64,000 nt of DNA from Paguma larvata (GCA_030068075.1 CM057842.1:44044659-44108658); one strand, 5' to 3'; counted from the stretch's first letter, positions 44,745 to 56,932 are shown. Made by a program: numbers and translations. Notes: a model not told the origin generated them from the sequence alone.

Positions 44745-46160
44745 ATATTCACTTAAATATGAATGTTGGACAGAGTGCAAGAAAATGGTATTCCCACACA
44801 CTTTTATTGTGAAAGTATATTTGTGCAGCCTTTCTAATAGACATATTGGTAGTATGTATTAAAATGTAAAACGCAGATACTCTTAAACTCAGTGATTCCT
44901 CTTCAAGATATACTAGACAGACAATTGCTCATGTGCAGAAAGGGAACTTTATACGGATGCTCACTACAGAACTGTTCATAACTGTAAAAATATTGAGACT
45001 CATTGAAGCGCCCATCATCCGGAAAAATGGGTATATGTACATCTATTTGGCACTTGAAAATAAGCAGGTAGATTTACATTTACAATGATTGGGGAAGATA
45101 TCTATACAAGAATACAAAAAATAATCCTATATGTATAAAAGAGAAACATATTTAAATCTTTACATATATAAGTATACACATAAAATAAATACATGTTTAT
45201 TTAAATGGATAAAAAAGATTGTAAAGAAAATATTTACAAATCATATATCTGAAAAGAGACTTATAACCAGAATATAGAAAGAATGCTTACAACTCAATAA
45301 AAGGACAAATATCCAATTTAAAAATAAACAAAGGATTTGCATAAACATTTTTCCAAAGAAGATCCACAAATGGAAAATAAGTACATGAAAGATGCTCAAG
45401 ATTATTAGTCATTATGGAAATGTAACTCAAAGCCTCAATGAGATACACTTCACTCTCACTACAACGGCTATAGTAAGAAAGAGAAGAGCAAGTGATGACA
45501 AAGATGCAGAGAAGTTGGAATCCTCATTCATTCCTGGCGGGAATGTGAAATGGCGCAGCTACTATGGACAACAGTTTAGCATTCCTCATGCGGTCACTAC
45601 ACATGTAGTTACTGTATGACCCAGTGGTTCCACTCCTAAGCACATGCCCAAGAGAACTGAAAATATATGTCCACGCAAAAATTTGTACAGGGATGTTCAT
45701 AAAGTATTATTCACAACAGTCAGAAGGTGGAAGCAACCCAAATTTCCTTCAACTGATAGATGGATAAACAAAAGAAGCTATATCTAAAAATAGAATATTA
45801 TTTTGCCATAAAAGGAATGAAGTACTGATACGTGCTGGGAAATGAATGAACCTTGAAAACATTATTCTAAATGACAGAAGTCAGACATAAAAGGCTCATT
45901 GTATGATTCCATTTAAACAAAATATCCAGAATAGACAAACCCACAGAGAGAGAAAGCATATTAGTAGTTATTAAGAGCTCAGGGGAGCGAAAAATGGGGA
46001 GTGATTGCTAATGGCAAAAATGTTCTAAAATTAGATAGTGGTGATGGTTCAAGAACTCTCTAAAAATGCTGAGAACCACTGAATTGTATATTTTAAAGGA
46101 GTGAATTTCATGGCCTGCAGATTATATCTCAATAAAGCTGTTATTTTAAATAAAAAAATA
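44745..46160 (+). mobile_element. L1 fragments: ORF2 3' part and 3' UTR
   Basis: First piece (to about 45130): 'gtgattcctcttcaagatat', 'actacagaactgttcataac'. Second piece (from about 45200): 'acaactcaataaaaggacaa', 'caaatggaaaataagtacatg', 'cttcaactgatagatggata', 'gaatttcatggcctgcagattatatctc' and the end 'aataaagctgttattttaaa'. Two overlapping or nested L1 copies in sense. Confidence 0.75.
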
Positions 46161-46164
46161 GTTT

Positions 46165-46425
46165 TTGAAAAATCTCAAAGGATATCCACCAAGCTAATAA
46201 CAGTGGTTACGTTGGCAGAAGGGATTAACATATTTTTTTAAGAATAAGAACAGAGTCCTGTATTTATTACTATATAATCTAAAATATATTGGGGAAAAAA
46301 GGAAGAAAAAGTCATAAGAACCACTCAGAATGGTGCTGTATTATGAAAAATGAATAGTAGTGTATTTCACCCTTCTTGATTTACTATCTAAGAGCAGATA
46401 TTCAATCCAGAAAATAACGTCTGTT
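46165..46425. other. Unassigned sequence
   Basis: No repeat or gene recognised with confidence. Confidence 0.35.
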
Positions 46426-46429
46426 TTTG

Positions 46430-46880
46430 AACACTTTTCTAGGTCCTGGGTAGATAAAAATGCATAAATCATGTTCCTTTTCTTCCAATGAATTTATGGT
46501 GCATGTAAGAGTTGACATAGGTATACACAGCCCACTGTTAAATAGTGTGATAAATGGCACAGTAAAAGTATGTACATATAGCTATGGAGGCACAGGGTCA
46601 GGGACCCAGGGGAGAGGAACTGAACTTTAAAAAATATGCAGAAGTTAGCCAAGCAGGGAAGAGGTAAGGGCAGACAGCCAGCAAAACCAGCATGGGCAAA
46701 AGCCTGTAGAGGTGCTGGGGCATGGGGTTTTAGAGAAGAGTGAACATCAGCGACTATGGCTGTAATCGATGTTTTATGGGGAGATTCTTGCAGATGGAAG
46801 GGTAGGCTGAAATCAGACTGAAAAGTCTTTAAACAACGTGTTGTGAAGGAATTAGGACATCATTGTGTAGGCAAGGGAAA
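46430..46880 (-). mobile_element. L2 LINE fragment, antisense
   Basis: 'gaacacttttctaggtcctgg', 'taaatagtgtgataaatggcac' and 'aaaaccagcatgggcaaaagcctg' are diverged L2 3' sequence in reverse. Confidence 0.55.
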
Positions 46881-46886
46881 GGAACA

Positions 46887-46956
46887 AAGAAAAGGAGGAA
46901 AAGATATGTGAAGAAAAGGAGGAAAGATATGTGAAGAAAAGGAGGAAAGATATGTG
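46887..46956. repeat. 23-bp minisatellite, three copies
   Basis: Unit aagaaaaggaggaaagatatg + tg. Copies 46911-46933 and 46934-46956 are identical. The first copy (46887-46910) has one extra A. Confidence 0.95.
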
Positions 46957-46988
46957 AAACAGGGAACTAAGAAAAATTCCTTATTTAT

Positions 46989-47202
46989 GGGGTGCCCAAA
47001 TGGCTCAGTTGGTTAAGCATCGGACTCTTGATCTCACAGTTTGTGCGTTTGAGCCCTGCACTGGGCTCTGTGCTGACATCGCGGACCCTGCTTGGGACTC
47101 TCTCTCTCTCCCTCTTCCTCTCTCTCTCTGCCCCTCCCCTGCTTGTGCATGCCCTCTCTTTCCTCTCTCTCTCTCTCAAATAAATAAACATTTAAAAATT
47201 TT
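46989..47202 (+). mobile_element. Felid-type SINE
   Basis: Head 'ggggtgcccaaatggctcag', CT-rich part and 'caaataaataaacatttaaa' tail. Duplication taagaaaaattcct(t/g)attt at 46968-46986 and 47203-47221 (18 of 19). Confidence 0.95.
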
Positions 47203-47258
47203 TAAGAAAAATTCCTGATTTGACCAGGGCAGGAAAGAGGGGCTTGTGAACTAGAGCT

Positions 47259-47280
47259 GGGGCAGGGGCAGGGGCAGGGG
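47259..47280 (+). repeat. (GGGGCA)n run with perfect G-quadruplex motif
   Basis: Four G4 runs (47259-47262, 47265-47268, 47271-47274, 47277-47280) separated by CA loops of two bases. This satisfies the strictest G-quadruplex rule on the plus strand. Confidence 0.9.
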
Positions 47281-47289
47281 CAGGAAAGA

Positions 47290-47565
47290 GTGAGGTCAGA
47301 CTCAAGAAATATTTCAGAGACAGAATAAACAAGACTCTGGGACTGACCGGTGTGGGAGGGAGAAAAGGTGTGGCAGTGACTTCCAGAAGTCTTTATTTGT
47401 CAGAGCACATATACAGAGATTCTACTCAGACTTGCTTGCCCCTCAGGAAATAAAAGGGAGATGAAAAAAGGGTTTCATATCCAATAAAAGAAAATATGCA
47501 CTGTACTTTGCATACTTCTAGACATATAGATCTTCCTGAGCTCTAGCTGTTGTGAGATCATGTAC
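47290..47565. other. Unassigned sequence
   Basis: No repeat or gene recognised. Confidence 0.35.
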
Positions 47566-47569
47566 TAGG

Positions 47570-47775
47570 GCAAAGAGTATTTAACTTGTATCATACACTT
47601 ACTTAGTTATATGCTATACACTATGTCAAATACTTTATGTGCATAATTTCATTGTGTCCTCAGGACACCCTATTGTAGAGAAAGAAAATGGAGGCTTATT
47701 GATATTTAAAAAAAAAATGTCAAACTCAGGTAGTCTGACTTCAGAGGACACTGTTCTTAACCACTGTACTATCTT
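47570..47775 (-). mobile_element. MIR SINE, antisense
   Basis: 'acactatgtcaaatactttatgtgcat', 'tttcattgtgtcctcaggacaccctat' and 'tcttaaccactgtactatc' are MIR in reverse, near full length. Confidence 0.65.
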
Positions 47776-47779
47776 CTGA

Positions 47780-48235
47780 CAAAGATGCCTCCAAAAGGTT
47801 GAATTAAGCAGCTTTACTTACTCACTTCCAATAAAGGAAGGTCAGATTATAAACTTATACTCCTTTCCCTTTTACCAGATCAAAAGCACGTCCAGAGCAT
47901 CCATTATGCCCTCCTGGTGAGAACAAAATGACTCTTCGATCCTGGTAGTGACTTCCAGGATGTTTGCAGTGGCCCTGTGAAGCAGACACATCTATCAAAA
48001 AGCAAGACAGCTATGTGGCCTGCTAGGGAATCCAGGCAACACTAAAGAGCCATCCAAACAAAACACCAGTCTTAATAGGTGGAGATTCAGAAACTCGTGA
48101 TAGTAAACATAGGTTGTTTTTTTACTAAGCTTTGTTTTTACTTAGCTTATACTTGCCACTTTTCTGTTAACATCATCCAGTTTTTCTCTTGGGAACCATA
48201 CATGGTCTCAACTCAGTTCATATGTTGGGGTGAAT
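47780..48235. other. Unassigned sequence
   Basis: No repeat or gene recognised. Confidence 0.35.
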
Positions 48236-48239
48236 TACT

Positions 48240-48660
48240 TCATTTCTACCTTCAAGAGTGAACATATGACTCAGAGGTGACCCATCAGAAATCTTACATC
48301 CTTTGCCCTAGGACTTGGTTCAGAGTTGGGCATATGAAATTCAGTCCAGTGATAGTCCGACTCAGGATACATTTTTAAACTGCCCGATAAGAAAAAATCT
48401 TTTGTTTCTTATGTTTGGACCTATATGGAAGAACACTTGAAGCTTCCAGGCACATCAACATGGCCAGACTCTGGCTGAGCCATTTACCCAAAATAGAGAT
48501 TAAAGAGTTGCAAAATAGAAACAGGGAAACTGAGCACCTAAATCAAACCATTCCTGAAACTTAAGCTGAACTTTTCTTTTGGTTACAGAAGCCAATACTT
48601 TCCCCTTGCTATTTACACTATTTTGAATTTCTGACTTCTGCAAGCAAATTAACAACAAAC
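48240..48660 (-). repeat. Ancient interspersed repeat, family unsure
   Basis: 'ttggttcagagttgggcatatgaa' and 'cagtccagtgatagtccgact' resemble, in the opposite orientation, the old repeat at 20560-21400. Edges unclear. Confidence 0.35.
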
Positions 48661-48664
48661 AAAT

Positions 48665-48985
48665 CATAAGAAAGCTAAAGCTAAAGCTAAAATACCTGCC
48701 TCAATAACAATTAGAAAGTGCTGCGTAAGCAGTTAGCTAGCTTTCCTGCAAAGGAAACATTCAGAGGGAGCTGCTACTTCCAAGGCATTTTCTGCCAAGA
48801 TCTGCCTGGAAGAAGCAGCTAATGTAAGAGCTGTCACACCCAGAGATGCTCAGCATTGGCCTTGTAAATACTACATTACATAGAGCGGCTGTGGGGCATA
48901 AGCAACAGAAGACAAGGTTAAGTAATCTCTGTGTGCAGAGTATGGACCTGCTGTCAGGCCAACTTTCCCATATTCTGGTAAAAAC
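48665..48985. other. Unassigned, with a short (AAAGCT)n run
   Basis: The hexamer run is at 48673-48692. The rest shows nothing recognisable. Confidence 0.4.
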
Positions 48986-48989
48986 AATT

Positions 48990-49185
48990 TCTTCTATCCT
49001 GACATCTTGCATGAGGGTCCTCTCTCTCAGAATGTTCTCCCTATTCAACCCCAGTTGTTCTAGCCATTTTGAAGACTCACCTCTAGATTCATCTGCTTCA
49101 AGGAATCTTCCCTGGTCATTGCACCCTTTATTGGCATCCCCTTTGAGTGCCTATAATGCTTAGACCTAGTACCTCCTACACGAGA
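48990..49185 (+). mobile_element. L2 LINE fragment
   Basis: 'agaatgttctccctattcaac' , 'aggaatcttccctggtcatt' and 'gagtgcctataatgcttaga' fit the L2 3' region in sense. Confidence 0.5.
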
Positions 49186-49189
49186 TCTA

Positions 49190-49860
49190 GGCAAAAGAGG
49201 TGAATTTTTCTACCTAGCTTGGGAAAATATTCCTGAAGCTTGATTTCACATGTGCTGTAGGCCCACCAGGAGGGCACTAGAAGAGGAATTGGGGGCTTTT
49301 GTCAAGCCTACAAGAGGCATAGATTTTAATATAGCAAGGAGCAACTGATAGGTTCTCTAATATTCTACAATTCTGCAGTCCTGAAAAGGGCTTCCTGGAG
49401 AAGGACGAGTGCACCATAAGCCAAGGGTGTGAGGACTCAGCCCTTAATATAGGGGACTTTGGGAGGCTTTCTTCATTCCTTCCAGGGATTGTGAACTAAT
49501 GCAGAACTGCAGGTGCAATGCTGTAAGATGCCCTCCAGAAGTGATGGTGAAAGTAAGGCTAAATGTGCAGGTGTTGAGAGCTCAGAAAGCCAGACTCCAG
49601 CAGACATCAAAGTGTCTCTGAGAAATGTTCTAATAAGTGAGTCCCCTGGGAACACTGCTGACCAGTAACACTCCTAAAAAGAGACACCAAGGAGAGTGGC
49701 TTCTGACGTTATGGCCACAAACACAGCAAATTCCTTTGTCTGGAACTGTCTTTGCAAAGAGCAGCTAGACTGTGGCTAGAGAGTCTGGCTGGGGAACATT
49801 TCCCAGCAGCAGCTCAGCCTCTCGGCCCTTCCAGCAGGAGAGGCTGGATGGCATTGTGTT
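49190..49860. other. Unassigned sequence
   Basis: Slightly richer in G+C than its surroundings. No repeat or gene recognised. The open frame 49473-49655 (minus) lacks support. Confidence 0.4.
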
Positions 49861-49864
49861 CAAG

Positions 49865-50110
49865 ATAATGGGCGGTGGACTGAGAGACTTGGGTTGTTAT
49901 AATAGCTGTGCCTCCGTCTATTGTGTGACCTTGGGGAAAACTCTTAATCACTCTAAGTCCATTTTTTATCATTCATAAAATATGGATAATACTATTACCT
50001 CACAAAGGTCTAGAGCAGATAAAATGCAATACACCACATAAAGTGTTTAACTCTGCCCGGCACAAGGCAAATTGCTCAGTAAGTATTAGGCAGCATCATC
50101 ATTACTGTCA
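49865..50110 (+). mobile_element. MIR SINE, near full length
   Basis: 'tctattgtgtgaccttgggga', 'atcattcataaaatatggataat', 'ctattacctcacaaaggtct', 'cccggcacaaggcaaattgctcagtaagta'. Sense orientation and well preserved. Confidence 0.8.
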
Positions 50111-50114
50111 TTAT

Positions 50115-50605
50115 CCAAAGATTGTGGAGATTAGAAACTGTTGGTGTCTCAAGATGCCATTCACTGAGAAAACAGGATAATAAATTCTTCTCCAGAAACC
50201 CAGAGGAGTTTGAGGTTCAGACTTAGCTTAGAGCTCAGGCTAGTCATGGAGACCCTATGTTGGAGAAATGTCAGATTCCTAATGAAAGATGTGGCTTATA
50301 ATGGAAGAATACAGAGATATTGTCTGGAATCACTTGTTAATTTTTCCATATACTTTCATTTTGTAATCCCAGTTAGATTATAAACTTCTACAAAACATGA
50401 CCATTACTTTCAATTCTTATTCTACCAAAGGGTCTAAATCAAGGTCAAAGGCCCTTGTTCATTGGCTGTTGGCACCAATGGCCCAAAGTAGATGGCTGTA
50501 GTCATTCCCATAGTGACAGAAAATATTGCAGGTTATCAGCAGTGTGTGAGAAAAGGAGACTTGAAGGTTAAACAGAGAATATGGAACCATAATAGTTCTA
50601 TAAAC
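50115..50605. other. Unassigned sequence
   Basis: No repeat or gene recognised. Confidence 0.35.
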
Positions 50606-50609
50606 AGGA

Positions 50610-50832
50610 GTCTTAAAAATATTCATATCCTTTGACATAATAATTCTATTTCTAGGAAATAGAATCTCCTACCAGAATAATCTAGTGAATAGAGGAACGT
50701 GATATGGAAAGCCATTCTTCTTGATAGAATATACAAGCAGAAAAATTTTAAAGCAACCTATGTAACAATAGAAGATATGTTATATAAACTATGGATCTTC
50801 TTTAATGTAAAGTAGTTATTAAAAATAATGCT
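50610..50832 (+). mobile_element. L1 ORF2 3' fragment
   Basis: 'atcctttgacataataattctatttcta', 'aaagcaacctatgtaacaat' and 'agtagttattaaaaataatgc' follow the end of L1 ORF2. Confidence 0.6.
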
Positions 50833-50835
50833 TAA

Positions 50836-50969
50836 GGGGCACCTGGGTGGCTCAGTCAGTTAAACATCCACTTCAGCTCAGGTCCTGCTCTCATGGTTTG
50901 TGGGTTCGAGTCCCATATCGAACTCTGTGCTGACAGCTCAGAGCCTGGAGCCTCCTTGGATTCTTCTTG
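50836..50969 (+). mobile_element. SINE with missing 3' half
   Basis: Good head (ggggcacctgggtggctcag), B-box 'gggttcgagtccc' and body to 'cctggagcctccttggattc', then unrelated sequence. No CT-rich part or A-tail of its own. An A-rich (aaaac)n stretch lies 150 bp later (51115-51136). Confidence 0.85.
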
Positions 50970-51164
50970 GCCAAGAAGCCCAGCAGAAGTGAAGGAACGC
51001 AGACTGCTTACATCTACAGAACATTGGAACAACCAAAAAAATACTTCTAAATTCTCCTCTGGAGCAAGGGAAGACCAAGGTCTGTAATTTACATATTCTC
51101 TTCTGAAAGGGAGAAGAAAACAAAACAAAACAAAACTAGCTCTCACTAAAGACACCATTATTGG

Positions 51165-54100
51165 GGAGTCCTGTCACCAAGATGATGACATAGGTAGTTT
51201 CTGACTTCACCTCCTTTTGCAAGAACAACTAACAACTCTTCAAGAACAAGGCATCACTGAGAGAATCCTAGAACATGGAGGTGAGGTTCAAACATCCCCA
51301 ATCCAGCACCACACAGACAGACTGCTTGAGACAGACTGCATTAGAAGTAAAACAGAAGTAGGTACACCCTGACCCAATTGCCTCTCTCCCAGCCCAGCCC
51401 AGCATCACGCTGAGTGGTCTTTGTTGAGTTTCAGCACCTTTAGTGGGAAAAGAAGACCCGGGGGAACAACCAGTGCCTCTAGCATCATGGGTCACTTTGT
51501 GTGAGCCACTAACTCTGTTCTCACTCCATGGGAGCTGCAGGGGAATCTGCAGGGCTCAACCACTGGAAATCTAACTGTGATGGAGCCAGGGGCGGAGTTT
51601 ACAACAACTAGCACACGGATCGTGACAAACCTATCTGGACAGTTCATATCTGTAGTGCATGTATTACTCCCAACTAGTAGCTTTCTTCATCTGCAAAACC
51701 AAGTTGGTGGTACAATCCGACATGAGAACATAACACAGTGCAGATCTGATTCAAATCCTCAAACAGGAGTTTTGCCAGCCTGCCAGCCTGGTTTGCCCAT
51801 GCCCAGGCAAGAAGCTAAATGACAGCCACATCCCCTCTAGAAAGCATCTGACCAAAGGTCTGGCTGGAACACCTGGAAGCAGTGCTTGAGCTAAGAGGCA
51901 GGTGGGCAAAGCTGATCACCCACAGAGCAAAGCTAGTTCCAGGTGTGGAGGGCCCCTATTGATGAACAGGCAGGAGGATTAATTCATAGCAAAGGCTGTG
52001 GTACCTCCTAGCCCCTCCCGGCCAGACAGCCTGTTGGGGAAATTTAGAGTTGCCTGGGGTCCTCTCCCTTCCCTACCCAGGCCAGGGAGCTGAGACATGG
52101 CTCTACCCACCCACTGTGGCTCCTGGTTCCATCTGATCAGAGGGGCTGGCACCTGTAAGCTGTGTGGTTCAGTAGTGCTAAAGCTGAAACAAGGGAAGGA
52201 AGAAACCATAGTTTGCACAGCAAAGCCAGCGGACCTCTTCAGTTAGAAAACTTGGGGCACCGGGCAGCTTGAATTAGACAACAAAGAGTTTTACCTGCTT
52301 CTCACTACACCTGGGTAAAAAAAAAAATTAAGAAAAATAATAATTCATAGCCTGGCTCCTCACTGAATACACCCACCAGCCTGCTTAATCAGGGAATGTA
52401 ACCAGAGCACATATGAAACCATGTAGCGCATCGAACACTCCTGCTTATGCAGGCACTTAAACAGAAAGCACAGCTTACAGTTTTCCCCATCTGCAGCTGT
52501 AAAACCAGTGGCCTCACCTCACTAGGGAATTCAGTGCACACCCTTGCCTGATTCAGATTCCTAAACAATGAGCCATACAGGCCCTGGGTCCCATCCTCCC
52601 CCTTGTCAGGGCAAGGATGCTAATTCATAGACCCCATCTACTACTGAATACAGTACCCTGTCCCAACCATCTTGTAAGCCTGACCAGCCAATCCAGGCAA
52701 CTGAAGAGCAACCCTCACTTGAGCAGGGAACCAAGCCAGCAGTCCTATCCAACAGTTTTCAGACAATGGCTCCATCCCCAACCTCAGAGGTTGAACAGGC
52801 ACCTCACTCCAAAACAAACCACAATAGCAGGGCCCACCTGCTCAGAGACATTACCAGCAGACATTCCCAAAACTTCAAACTCTGGTGACTGAGGAAAATC
52901 CATCTTTGCCAAAGAAAACGTGTAAAGTCTGAAAGAGAATCCTAATCACTGAAATGCACAGATACCATCATAAGGAATCAAGGATCATGAAGAACTAGGT
53001 AAAAATAACACCACCAAATGAAACTAATAAAGCTCAAATAACTGATCTTAAGGAAAAAACTACCAAAGAATCCAGAATAATCCTCTAAAAGAAGGTTAAT
53101 GAACTACGAGACTGCACAGACCAGTAAAGAAAATTAGGGGGAAAAATTATGTACAAAACAAGATCAACGAAGCAATAGGGAGGAACAAACATCCCAGGGG
53201 GAAAATACAATAACTGGCCTCAAGAATTTAATAGAGAATTTCAAAAACAGACTTGACCATGTAGAAGAAGGAATCAGAGACCTGGAAAAGAGAATATTAG
53301 AAAGTATCCAGTCAAAGGAGAAAAGCAAAACAAATAAAAATGAGTGAAGAAAGCCTACAAGACTTATGGGACACAATGAAAAGAAACAATATTTACATTA
53401 TGGGAAATTCAAAAGGAGAAGAGAAAAGGCAAGAGGAAGAAAGTATTTAAAGTGATAATGGCTGAAAACTTCCCAAACCTGGGAAGAGAAATGGACATCC
53501 CAACCAGTGAAGCTCAAAAGATTCCAAATAGGTAGGGCCTCCATAGGGCTACACCAAGATACATTCTAATTATTAAAAGTCAAAGACAGAGAAAGAATTT
53601 TGAAAGTAACAGAAGGAAAGAAAAAAGTTATATACAAGAGAAGCCTAATTAGACTCATAAGCAAATTTCTCAACAAAAACATTTCAGGCCAGGAGAGAAT
53701 ACAATTGCATATTCAAAATATTGAAAGACAAAAACTGTAGGAAAAAATTATATATACAACAAAACTGTCCTTCAGAAATAAAGGAGGGATCAAGACTTTC
53801 TTGAACAAACAGAAACTGAGGGAGTTCATTACCATCAGACCCCTTACAAGAAATGCTAAAAGGAGTTCCTGAGTGAAAATAAAAAGATGTTAATTAATAT
53901 CACAAAAACATAAAAAGGTAATATAAACTAAAGGTAGTGGTAAATATATTTTACAACATGGTGGTAGTGATGCATAACTCATTTATAAATGTAGTTTAAA
54001 AGTTATAACAATGAACATAGTAAAAATAACTGTAACTACAATAATCGATTAGTAGTTTTACAATATAAAAATATGTACATTGTAACAGCAATAACCTAAA

Positions 54101-54295
54101 CTATACTGGGGAGAAGTATAAGTATAAAGTTTGGGAATCTACTGAAGTTAAGTCATGACCAACTTAGAATAGGAGGTTATAATTTTAAGATATTTATATA
54201 GGCCTCATGGTGACCATAGGAGGAAAACCTGTAGCAACTACACAAAGAACATAATAAAAGAGTCAAAGCATAGTGATACCCAAAAGACATCAAAA
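51165..54295 (+). mobile_element. Old L1: 5' UTR, ORF1 and inter-ORF part
   Basis: Starts near 'aagatgatgacataggtagtttctgacttcacctcc', an L1 5' UTR beginning. ORF1 remnants around 53100-53880 include 'cagagacctggaaaagagaa', 'aatggctgaaaacttcccaaa', 'gcctaattagactcataagc', 'aaactgtccttcagaaataaagg'. Inter-ORF text follows with 'gtaaaaataactgtaactacaataatcg' and 'ggcctcatggtgaccatagg'. No intact frame. The matching ORF2 resumes at 56933 after the inserted L1. Confidence 0.75.
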
Positions 54296-56932
54296 CACAA
54301 AAAAAAGGTAAACAAGAAACAGGAGGGTTTTCCTCATCAAACACAGCTGTACTGAGGTCAGATCACTTGGAACACCCAGGAAACCAATCTGCAGAGTGGC
54401 AGAAAGATCTCCATAGTTGGAGGGAGACAACGTGGCGAGTGCAAGGTGCATAGAAGTGAATTGGATGAGAGAAAAGCTGTGGTGCCGTGGAGGGGAGGGA
54501 ACCCTTTCCAAGGAAAGACAAAAGGGAGATAAAGAGAGAGAAGTTGAGTGAGTGTGGCATCGGGTTTGCACCAGAGGAAAACCTCTCTAGACCATAAACT
54601 GGGGAGTGAGAAGTACCGAGTATTGCAGGGTTGTTTTTGTTGTTGTTGTTGTTGTTTTCAAACAGCCTTTGGAGCTTGGTTTTGGAAGCTCATGACTTTC
54701 TCCAGAGCAGAACTGTGGTACATGCTCCTGGGGAGAGGAAGAGAGCTGGCCTGGGACTGCATAGCGTGGTGTGGGGATCTCCAGGGTGCACTGAGAGAGA
54801 ACAATCCCATTCCTGGAGTACTCTAGGAAGAGGACATATTGCCTCTCCAAGGACAAAAGACCCTGTAGGCATCAACAAGAGGTCTTTTGTCACCAGAGGA
54901 CAGGTGTGCACCCAGAGGGAATATAACCTTGTTGCAGCTTTTCACACACCCTTGGGGGTGGGGTGGGGGTAAGACTGCCTTTTTGGGACAAAGGACTTCA
55001 GACACAGCACATACAGTCTCTACTCCAAAGGAGGGGGGCGGGTCTACGCAGTACTGGGTCCTTTATGACTTTATGTTTTGAACTCCAGCCTCACGCCAAA
55101 GAAAAATACAAGAAAGCTATGGCTTGCTATTCTGTGAGAGCTGCTTGAATAGCAGGGGTGTGGGGGGTTAAGATTCCCAGTAGGAGACAAGAGATTGGGG
55201 GTGGTGCCACTTCCTGTCCAAAACCAACCTGGTGGGATTTCAGAGAGCAGCACAGGGGCCCCCAGTGGAGGCAGAACCCACTTACTGCAAACCTACCCCC
55301 CACCCCCATGCCCGGCAGCTACTTATTTGCTGGGGCAAGACTGCCTCTGAGCCGACAAGGCGGGCTTCTCCTCCAGAAGACCAGCATAGCCAGCACCCCC
55401 CATGTAGCAAGTGTACTGAAAATCTAGTGCTTCAAAATGACACCTGCAGTTCTGATGGAAAGAAGACCAGGCTTACTTTCTTTTCTTTTCTTTTTCTTTC
55501 TTCTTCATTTTTTTCTTTTGGAATCAGGCTTGTAGTTTCTTGTTTCTTTCGTTTCCTTTTCTCTTTTTTTTTTTTTTTTTGGAATCAGGCTTCAATTTTT
55601 CTTTTCTTTCTCTCTCTATTTTTTTTCCTTCCTTTTTCTATGGAATCAGCCTTATAGTTTTTTGATTCTTTGTTTGTTACTTTGTTTTTTCATTCCCTTT
55701 CCTTTTCTCTTTTTTTGGGATAAGGCTTTTTCCCCCTTTTTTTTCCCCAGGCTTATTCTAACAAACGAAACGAAGCACACAGTTAAAGGTCCAAACACTG
55801 CAGAAGACTGACCACCAGGAAAGACCAGATAAATTCAACAGCAGAGTGCACATAGCATAAACCAGAAACACTTCCTGGAGTGCCAGGCCCACTCCTGTGT
55901 ATGACCTCTTTTTAATACAGCATTACTCTCAGGTTCAGGAAACATAGTAAGCTTTTAAAACGTGCAAAAGACAGAAACTTTGTCAATATGACAAGACAGA
56001 GGAATTCTTTCCAAAAGACAGGTTAAGAAGAAATCATAACCAGGCACTAGCTCAAAACAGATATAAGCAATACATCCGAACGAGAGTTTAGAACAGCAGT
56101 CATAAGACTACTAGCTGGCTTGAAAAAAAGCATAGAAAAATCCTTGCTGCAGAGATCAAAACCTAAAAACTAGTTGAGCTGGAAAAAAACTGACTGAGAT
56201 GCAAAACTGACTAGATATAGTCACAATGAGTACTGATGAGGCAGAGGAAAGAATAGGTGATATAGAAGAGAACATTAAGGAAACTAATAAAGCTGAAAAC
56301 AAGAGGGAAAGAAAACTATTAGATCACAGGGAAGAATTAAGGAACTTAATAATTCCGTTAGGCAAAACAATATCCATATCATAAAAGTCCCAAAAGAAGA
56401 AGAGCGGGAAAATAGGGCAGAAGGTTTATTTCAAGAAATTATAGTTGAGACCTTCCCTAATCTGGGGAAGGAAACAGGCATTCAAGTTCAAGAGCCACAA
56501 ATAACTCCCCTCAAAATCAACAAAAACAGGTCAACACCACAACAGATCATAGTGAAATTGGCAAAATACAAAGATAAAGAAAGAATTCTTAAAGCCGCTA
56601 GGGATGAAAGGTCCTTAACCTACAAGAGTAGACACATAAAGTTAGCAGCAGACTTGTCCACTGAAACTTGGCAGGCCAGAAGTGAGTGGCAGGACATGTT
56701 CAATGTGCTGAATGTGAAAACTAAGCAGCCAGAATTCTTTATCCACCAAGACTGTCATTCAGAATAGAAGGAGAGATAAAGGGTTTCCCAGAAAAACAAA
56801 AACTAAAGGAGTTTGTGACCACTAAACCAACCCTGCAAGAAACCTTAAGGGGAACTCCCTGAGTGGAGGAAAAAAAAAAAAAAAAAAAGACCAAAGCAAC
56901 AAAGACTACAAAGGACCAAAGAACATTACCAC
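54296..56932 (+). mobile_element. Carnivore L1: 5' UTR, ORF1, inter-ORF A-run
   Basis: G+C-richer 5' UTR (54300-55460), a pyrimidine tract with repeated 'gaatcaggctt' units (55460-55760), then ORF1 starting ATG at 55988 and stopped early at TAA. Later ORF1 text ('gaaattggcaaaatacaaag', 'agcagcagacttgtccactg', 'aggccagaagtgagtggcag') runs to about 56850. An A19 run (56870-56888) and 'gaccaaagcaacaaagacta' belong to the normal carnivore L1 inter-ORF region. ORF2 is absent. Many overlapping open frames on both strands at 54.3-55.7 kb reflect the 5' UTR composition, not genes. Confidence 0.75.
55460..55760. repeat. Imperfect pyrimidine-rich tandem array in the L1 5' UTR
   Basis: T/C-rich units each carrying a form of (g)gaatcaggctt: near 55466 (degraded), 55519, 55581, 55640 and 55718. 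Spacing is about 53 to 78 bp. Confidence 0.7.

Noticed and set aside
54548..55657. Cluster of overlapping open frames on both strands, G+C-richer, gene-like at first sight
   Set aside because: It is the 5' UTR of a carnivore L1. Frames overlap on both strands, end in a polypyrimidine tract and show no domain.
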